A DNA stretch of 64,000 bases from Gordionus sp. m RMFG-2023 (lineage: Eukaryota; Nematomorpha; Gordioida; Chordodea; Parachordodidae): the NCBI RefSeq assembly GCF_954871325.1, contig NC_088779.1, positions 31,680,729 through 31,744,728 of the forward strand, given 5' to 3'. Below, in pieces: positions 57,955 to 64,000 of this stretch. The position numbers and the translations under genes were made by a program. Each line of letters opens with the position of its first letter. Position 1 is the first letter of the stretch. The notes under the pieces are model-generated. The model did not search any database, had not been told where the DNA came from, and worked only from the letters and a program-made list of their open reading frames with translations.

Positions 57955-58610
57955 TGTATTTTTTTTATAAGTCGCCTTTCCTCACATCATTTATGACATG
58001 CGATACTTCTTTGTCATCCATAGTAGTTCCATTTGCTATTTTTTCGAAATTCAACGGTACATCACATAAATTGTTGTCCTCCATTTCTTAAATTATGTAT
58101 TGTCTCCTCTGTATCTGTTAAGGGTAATGGTGACAAGTAATCAGGTAGTACATTGTATTTGCCTTGTTTATGTTTAATATCAAAATTTTAAGGTCCGATG
58201 ACTATATTCTGCTTCTGCAACCTCATCGATATTGATATATTTAAAGCCCTTTGAAAAATATATATTAACTGTGATCCGTTATTATTGTAAATTTCATACT
58301 AATTCTGTTATAGTCGTGATCTGTTGTCATATGGTTGATTTGTAATTTGTCTGTAGTCTATTGTTTTGAGTTTGTTGTAAATCATGATTATTGTATTTTG
58401 TTGTATTATTGAATCCTTGATTATATCTGTCAAAATTTCTTACATAATTCCCGTCTTAAAACCTTTCATTGTAATGTCTGTAATTGTTTAATTTTCTGTT
58501 ATCGCTTTATTGATTGAATGTGATTGTTATTTTCATGTCCTGGGTAATTCTTTGGAAATTGTTGGCATAAGATCTGTAGTAAATATCAAATCTGTTTTGA
58601 TTAAGGGTAT
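57955..58610 (-). mobile_element. Ty3/Gypsy-type fossil: gag-like part and RNase H tail
   Basis: On the minus strand it has the same two parts as 47935-48660: an Asn-rich gag-like region, then the RNase H tail (IKHKQGKYNVLP) and linker. It is broken, with many breaks, and old. The plus-strand frame at 58510-58725 is a shadow. Confidence 0.6.
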
Positions 58611-60879
58611 AGCCATTAGCGGTGATAACCTTATATTTAAACCTTTTCATTTATTCATAATATCGATTTCCTCGTATATTAAAAATTGTCTATATGCACA
58701 ACAAGAATATTTCAACCAAATTTAATATATTAGTATTTGATCTTAATAATTATGATCTTTCTAAAGATTTTAATAGCAATAACAAATTGATAATAAGATA
58801 TAAAATACCTCGTCTAACTAGTTTTAATTCTTAAAATTGTAAATTATTAAAAAAAGAAGTTAAAAATATTTTTTATTGTCTATTCTAAACAATTTTTCTC
58901 AGATATTTTGAAATCAATTAAAAATAATATGATTTACGATTGCGATCCAATTACTTGTTTATATTGAAATTACTATATACATATATTATACTTCATTCAA
59001 ATATTTTATCAAAATAATTTTAGATTTTAAATCACATTTTTTTTATCCAGATATCAAAGAACTACCGGTTCAGCTAAAATTTGGAGCAATGGATAAAGCC
59101 CCCTGATGAATCAGGTACTACCTCCACAACGTTATCGAAATTTGAACTATATAATTTTTAAATATAAACTTTTCCTATTACTATTAAACATGTATTAATA
59201 TTATTTTTAAAAATTTTAAACGAGCCATTGGCGAATTAAATACATCTTTTATTTTATATGTTGCAAATAAATATGATGTCTATATTCAAGATCCTGGATA
59301 ATAACTCATTGAATATTGGTAAAATTATATTTTTACTAAAAAATTAGGAATATATTATGCATATGTATACCTCGTATAGGGTTAAAATGTCTACTTCTTC
59401 CACTTCAAGGATAATGTGTAAATCCCTTTCGGAATATAGTTAAATTAGATTTTCGAGGTAGCATTAATTTAATATTTTTCGATGTGTCATATGATATATT
59501 CACATATAGCAACATTTCTGTTTTATTTGAAACAATACTGTTTTCTCTTAAAATTAATAGATATTTGAAAAATAATTCTATTAATAATTAAACAAAAATA
59601 AAGATCAAAAAGATTCAAATATAATACTTTAAGATGGGCAATTCTAACATAGCAAATGAATTTTCGAAATTTTTTGGCTTAAGCCCTAAAAATTGTATAT
59701 TAACATAGTAAACACATAGAGCGTGCGCAATCGTAAAAGCGGATAAATTTTATAGCTAGAATTAACAATGCTTACTAGAAATAAGATGATGAATATAATT
59801 TATACAGATATTATAAATAAAATTATTGGCATTTCTTTCTTTCTACAAAATACTGCAGATAGAAATATCCCTGTTTCTCCCCACCTCATATGATTTTCCA
59901 TCTTACGCTTATCATTCTTTTCATGCATTCCTTTGGTTAGCATTTCATTCAGTGATTAATAAAATATCTGCTAAATCGATATTTTAGACAGCAGAGACAT
60001 CCTCACATAAATAACTGATGGGATATTTTATTTTGATTATATATATGCTTCGACCTCCCGAGATATACTTAATATTTTATTATCTCAAATCTTTTTGATC
60101 TTTATTTTTACTAATTATTAAAATTATTTTTAAATATTATTATTTTGAAAGAAAGCAGTATTGTTCCAAATGTAATAGATATTTTACTTTGTTATATCTT
60201 ATGATATATCGAAAAATATTAAATTAATGCTCTTTGAAAATGTAATTTTACTATATTTCGAACTAGATCCACATATTATCTTTGAAGAGGAATATTTAGT
60301 CATTTACCCTATGCAAGATATACATGCATAATATATTCCTACTAGCTGATAACCCGTGAAGAATGACGGGTAATCAGAATTTTCTTCTTATTCAATGATG
60401 TATGAATGATAACTTTTACGATGATGAATAAATCAGAAATATTCGTATCTTATGATCTAGCAAGAATATATTTTTTATATTATAAATTACAATTGCAAAT
60501 GAATAAAAGATTTTATATTATGCACATTAAGAAGAAAATTTTGATTCCTCGACATTCTTGACGGACTATGAGCTAGTAGTTATTAAAAAATCATATATAA
60601 AAATTTAAGGCAAAACAGGCATTATATTTTTTGTTATTTAGCTAAAATAAAAATGGTTTATTATTTACATACATACACTTCACAATGACTTTCTTTATTA
60701 CCTTGTGTCCAAAAATTTCTTGAATCCAGCAACTATCAGAAATTTATTTGCTAATAGTTTTAATGTTTTAAAATAAAAATTTTATTAATAAAAATCTAAC
60801 ATAAATATCAGCGAATACAATTTAATTTTAAAGCTTTTCGTATATTAGATCTGTTGATGCAATTCAGTTTATACTTTAT
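58611..60879. other. AT-rich stretch without a gene
   Basis: 59460-59620 and 60070-60240 are inverted copies (ATTAATTTAATATTTTTCGA, CAATACTG), with 59340-59460 and 60240-60345 continuing the match (GAATATATTATGCATATGTA): another foldback, about 59330-60345. At 60343 CTAGCTGATAACCCGTGAAG starts a small hairpin like transposon ends in other invertebrates. Confidence 0.5.
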
Positions 60880-61200
60880 ACCATCTGCCTCAAATGTTCA
60901 TCAAGGTATAGATCAGAATTATTATTATTATCCAAAATATGGTCTGTCTTATAAAATGTTTGCAGACATTTAGGCAGCTCATCTTAAATTACACATTATA
61001 AATCAGCTAGTCGATATCTAAGGGCTAAAATGACTTCTTAATTTTAATCAGAAATATTTTTATGCCATCATTTATAATTGAATTATGAAGTCAATTCCCT
61101 AAATATAAATGATGCTATTAATCCCCCTATCTGACGCTTCATTTGACATTAGCCCCAGTATAAGTCACCATCTACAATAGTATTATGTATTTTAAATATA
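60880..61200 (+). repeat. Foldback family centre, copy E (partial)
   Basis: It matches 26885-27160 (ATGGTCTGTC, TTTTTATGCCATCA, TAAATGATGCT). The arms are absent. Confidence 0.65.
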
Positions 61201-63011
61201 ATTCCTCTTCTAAACTATCGATTTCATGCTTTAAGTTTCTAGTTACCGGGGCAAAATATTTTAAATCAAAATTTTTATTTAAATGATTAAGATTAAACGG
61301 ATATAATTTCGATCCTGTAAATGATTTAAAAGCCATTATAATAATTATATCTGAAATGAAACAAATTTGAACCTTCAAAATAAATTTATATATAATTTAT
61401 TTTATAAATCATCTATATATTAAATTGATACAAAAAACATCAATTAGAGCTAGCAATAAACAAATAAGAGTGGTTTAAAGGGTGCAAGTCCATATAAATT
61501 TAATACGAATTAATATTTATATAATTTTGAGATAGACACTATTATTAAATGCCAATATAGAAAACAATGCTTATAATTTTATTAATGTTAATATTCAAAT
61601 TTATATAATAAATTTAATTTAATATATAAATGTAATTAAATAGCATTCTAAAATGAACGCTGTTACATCTCCATAAAATAATTCGGCAGCGATTATGGCC
61701 GCGCCGATTATCTCAACTAGCCTTTTCGGCTGTATTTTCTACATACAATACAAGACAAAAATATGGAACTTTATTCTCCTTTTATTATAAATGCTTATAT
61801 TCGACATAATAATTAAATATTTTAAGGGGAAAATTATAATATGTATGATAACTTAACATTCATTTCAATATAAATATAATAATCTAAATGTAATTTAATG
61901 GCATTTGCTCCATTTGTTAAACTGCTCAATGAATAAAAATACATAGTAAAATAATTGCCTTTTACAAATTGAAACTTATTTTTCTGGAAAAAATTAATTT
62001 ATAGATATTAAAAAATTTTTACAGTAAAATAATATATAATAAGAAAATAAAGTACAAAAAAATTTCCACATTTTAAAAAATTTGTATACCTTTTATATAT
62101 AGGCAAAATGGGAGGCCGAATACAGTGACCCAACGATGGATTCTACCTTTGTCAGTCCTCTCAAGTGCCCGTCTAATTTCCTAAGCATTCACTCCTATCT
62201 AGTGTGAAATGTACCACATTTTCTTTTATCTTATTAATGTTTTTTTATAAACATTGTATAGATAATTTTTTTTCACATTAATTATTTATTGCATTCTTAT
62301 TTGTTATCCGGTCATATAAATTTCATGATTCATAAAGCCATTTTTATGCCGGAAATTATACTTATTTAGAATTTTACGGGCTAAATATTTAAAGTCAATT
62401 TTGGGCCCTTTAAGAAATTTTAAATATTCGAATTAACTTAAAAATAGATTAAGACAATAAAAATACCCCCCACACCTCCACCAAATAAAGAAAAGAAAAT
62501 AATTCTTGGTTATGCTCCTGCGCCCTAGTATCGATCTTGAGCCGATCTTTTTGAATTGTCTGGAGCGATCCTTAGCAGATTGTGACTTAGATATTCCCTT
62601 CTCATTTATTTATTTTTTCTCCAAGATTATCTCATATGTATTTTATTTACAAAATTAAACTATTCAAAAATTTTTTTAAATGTTAATTTGCAATATTTTG
62701 CCTATTCTTGTTATCAAATTTTTATGGTAAAAAAACGAATTCAAAATATATCGATCTTTCTACCCCCAGTTTCCCTTACAACATTAGTGGTCAAGTTTTC
62801 CACACAAGTTTTCCTGCTGTAAATGTGATATAAATTATATAGTCAGATTAAAGCTAATGCGTTGTGATGACAAAGAAATAAGTAAAAATTTCTAACTAGG
62901 TACCAAGAACCCTGGATAATATAATTATAAGTATACATTATTTTTAAACGAAAGCCAAAGTTTCAAAATTAGTATATAAAAAAGAATTATTAATGTGTGG
63001 GATTGTATACT
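61201..63011. other. Mostly AT-rich, no gene recognised
   Basis: Small GC-richer patches at 61680-61735, 62100-62215 and 62510-62600 lack frames or repeats that I can place. The 68-codon minus frame at 61172-61378 has no motif. Confidence 0.5.
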
Positions 63012-63433
63012 TAATGTTGTTAAACTATCCTAACTTTTAATTCACCATAAAACAGGCCCCATGCAAGTTTTTAACCAAAAATATTCCAATCAATCATCAA
63101 GCTGAGAAGACTCAACTTAGAGGCTCAATTCAATTATTTAGGCTAAAAGCTTGACTATAAGCCATAATTGAGATATTCAAAGTTGGATAATTAAACAACG
63201 ATGAAGGAAGGAATTTTATTAAAATTTGGAAGAACCTTATGTGGCATTTCAATTGCTTTATGATCTTATAATTTGTAATTAAATAAAACATCATAGCCAT
63301 GTTTTTATCCAAAATTGTTAGAATCAATCTTCAAGCTGAGAAGAATGAACTTAGAGGCTCAATGCAATTATTTAGGCTAAAAGCTTGACTATAAGCCACA
63401 CTGAGTTATTCAAAGTTAGATAATATGACAAAA
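63012..63433. mobile_element. Two short hAT-like MITEs in direct tandem
   Basis: 63012-63205 and 63265-63433 share AATCTTCAAGCTGAGAAGA-like and GGCTAAAAGCTTGACTATAA blocks with 56118-56297. The first keeps the tip ATGTTGTTAAAC. The tandem placement suggests insertion into or duplication of a copy. Confidence 0.65.
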
Positions 63434-64000
63434 CTATTTTACCAGCTATGAAGGAAGGTATATTCTTAAAAAGAGGGACATATTTTTTCTTTTTCTCTAA
63501 TAATATTTTTTGACTTAGTTCTAAATGCCAAACAAGACATATTTAACTCATAATGGGCATATCTAAATTACTTTTTAAAACCTCAATTGAGAAAAGTTTT
63601 CTATTTTTTTTTCCAAGAATGATTGAATATAATCTAAATTGTTATTGCATAAATGATAAATTCAAAATATATAATTTTTTGATGAAATAGAAGGTTTTAG
63701 AACATTCTAAATATATCTATTAAATTTTTATATGTCGTTAATTTTTCGTTTGTTTCATTCAAATTACAAATTCTACCATTTTTAAATAAATGGATGTAAT
63801 TTATTGGATAACGTTTATTTAAGTTGGTTTGTTAAAATTTGAAAATTCTAGAATTATTTTTAAAATGGTTCAATTTAGACATTTTTTTAAAAAAAAATTA
63901 ATTAATAAATTAATTTCTATAAATTTTAAAAAATTTAAATAATTTTTTTTTACTTCTAAATGTACTCTAAAAAAAGTATATAATTGAACAAATTATAAAT
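63434..64000 (-). repeat. Dispersed AT-rich repeat, partial, running off the window
   Basis: 63800-63860 (AACGTTTATTTAAGTTGGTT, AAAATTCTAGAATT) is the inverse of 6410-6470 and related to 39790-39850 and 52610-52660. No gene is visible. Confidence 0.6.

Overview
The window is a strongly A+T-rich stretch of eukaryotic, almost certainly animal, nuclear DNA. It holds no intact, recognisable host gene. Almost everything supportable is mobile-element debris, satellite DNA, nuclear copies of mitochondrial DNA (NUMTs), and a few short coding-like fragments with very short introns. The animal assignment rests on the NUMT: its cox1 and cox2 read well only if TGA is Trp, and one AGA fits Ser, as in the invertebrate mitochondrial code. 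Several candidate introns are only 30-48 nt (the best is 48 nt and restores a hAT reading frame). Such tiny introns occur in some compact or parasitic animal genomes; I cannot name the species.

Region 1 (1-21748) is a nested repeat complex. Two inverted arms (1746-3182 and 19966-21748) enclose about 17 kb. Each arm stacks the same layers: half a TAGTG-type hAT MITE, a foldback element, a GCGAA minisatellite and the 5' end of a hAT transposon. Between them lie a 1.6 kb hairpin with two convergent copies of a coding fragment, a ~152 bp and a 209 bp tandem repeat, a MITE with a visible empty site, a ~119 bp satellite array, and a hAT transposase gene (minus strand). A second, 4.1 kb hAT element is inserted in that gene with a perfect 8 bp target duplication (CTAAATAG).

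Region 2 (21.8-32.7 kb) is AT-rich, with a fibronectin-III-like coding fragment, two weakly related coding fragments with putative 30-36 nt introns, and foldback elements.

Region 3 (32.7-36.7 kb) is a 2.3 kb NUMT carrying most of cox1, cox2 directly after it, and a tRNA-like sequence, between inverted repeats. A second short copy of its 5' end sits inside a hairpin at 45.5-46.6 kb.

Region 4 (37-64 kb) is a graveyard of broken Ty3/Gypsy-type elements, a duplicated pair of host-like exons, further hAT fragments, a foldback family in at least five copies, a 1.2 kb dispersed repeat and short hAT MITEs. One candidate spliced gene fragment (49985-50341) is unidentified. The parts do not form a pathway; what links them is nested insertion, inverted duplication and satellite growth from transposon sequence.
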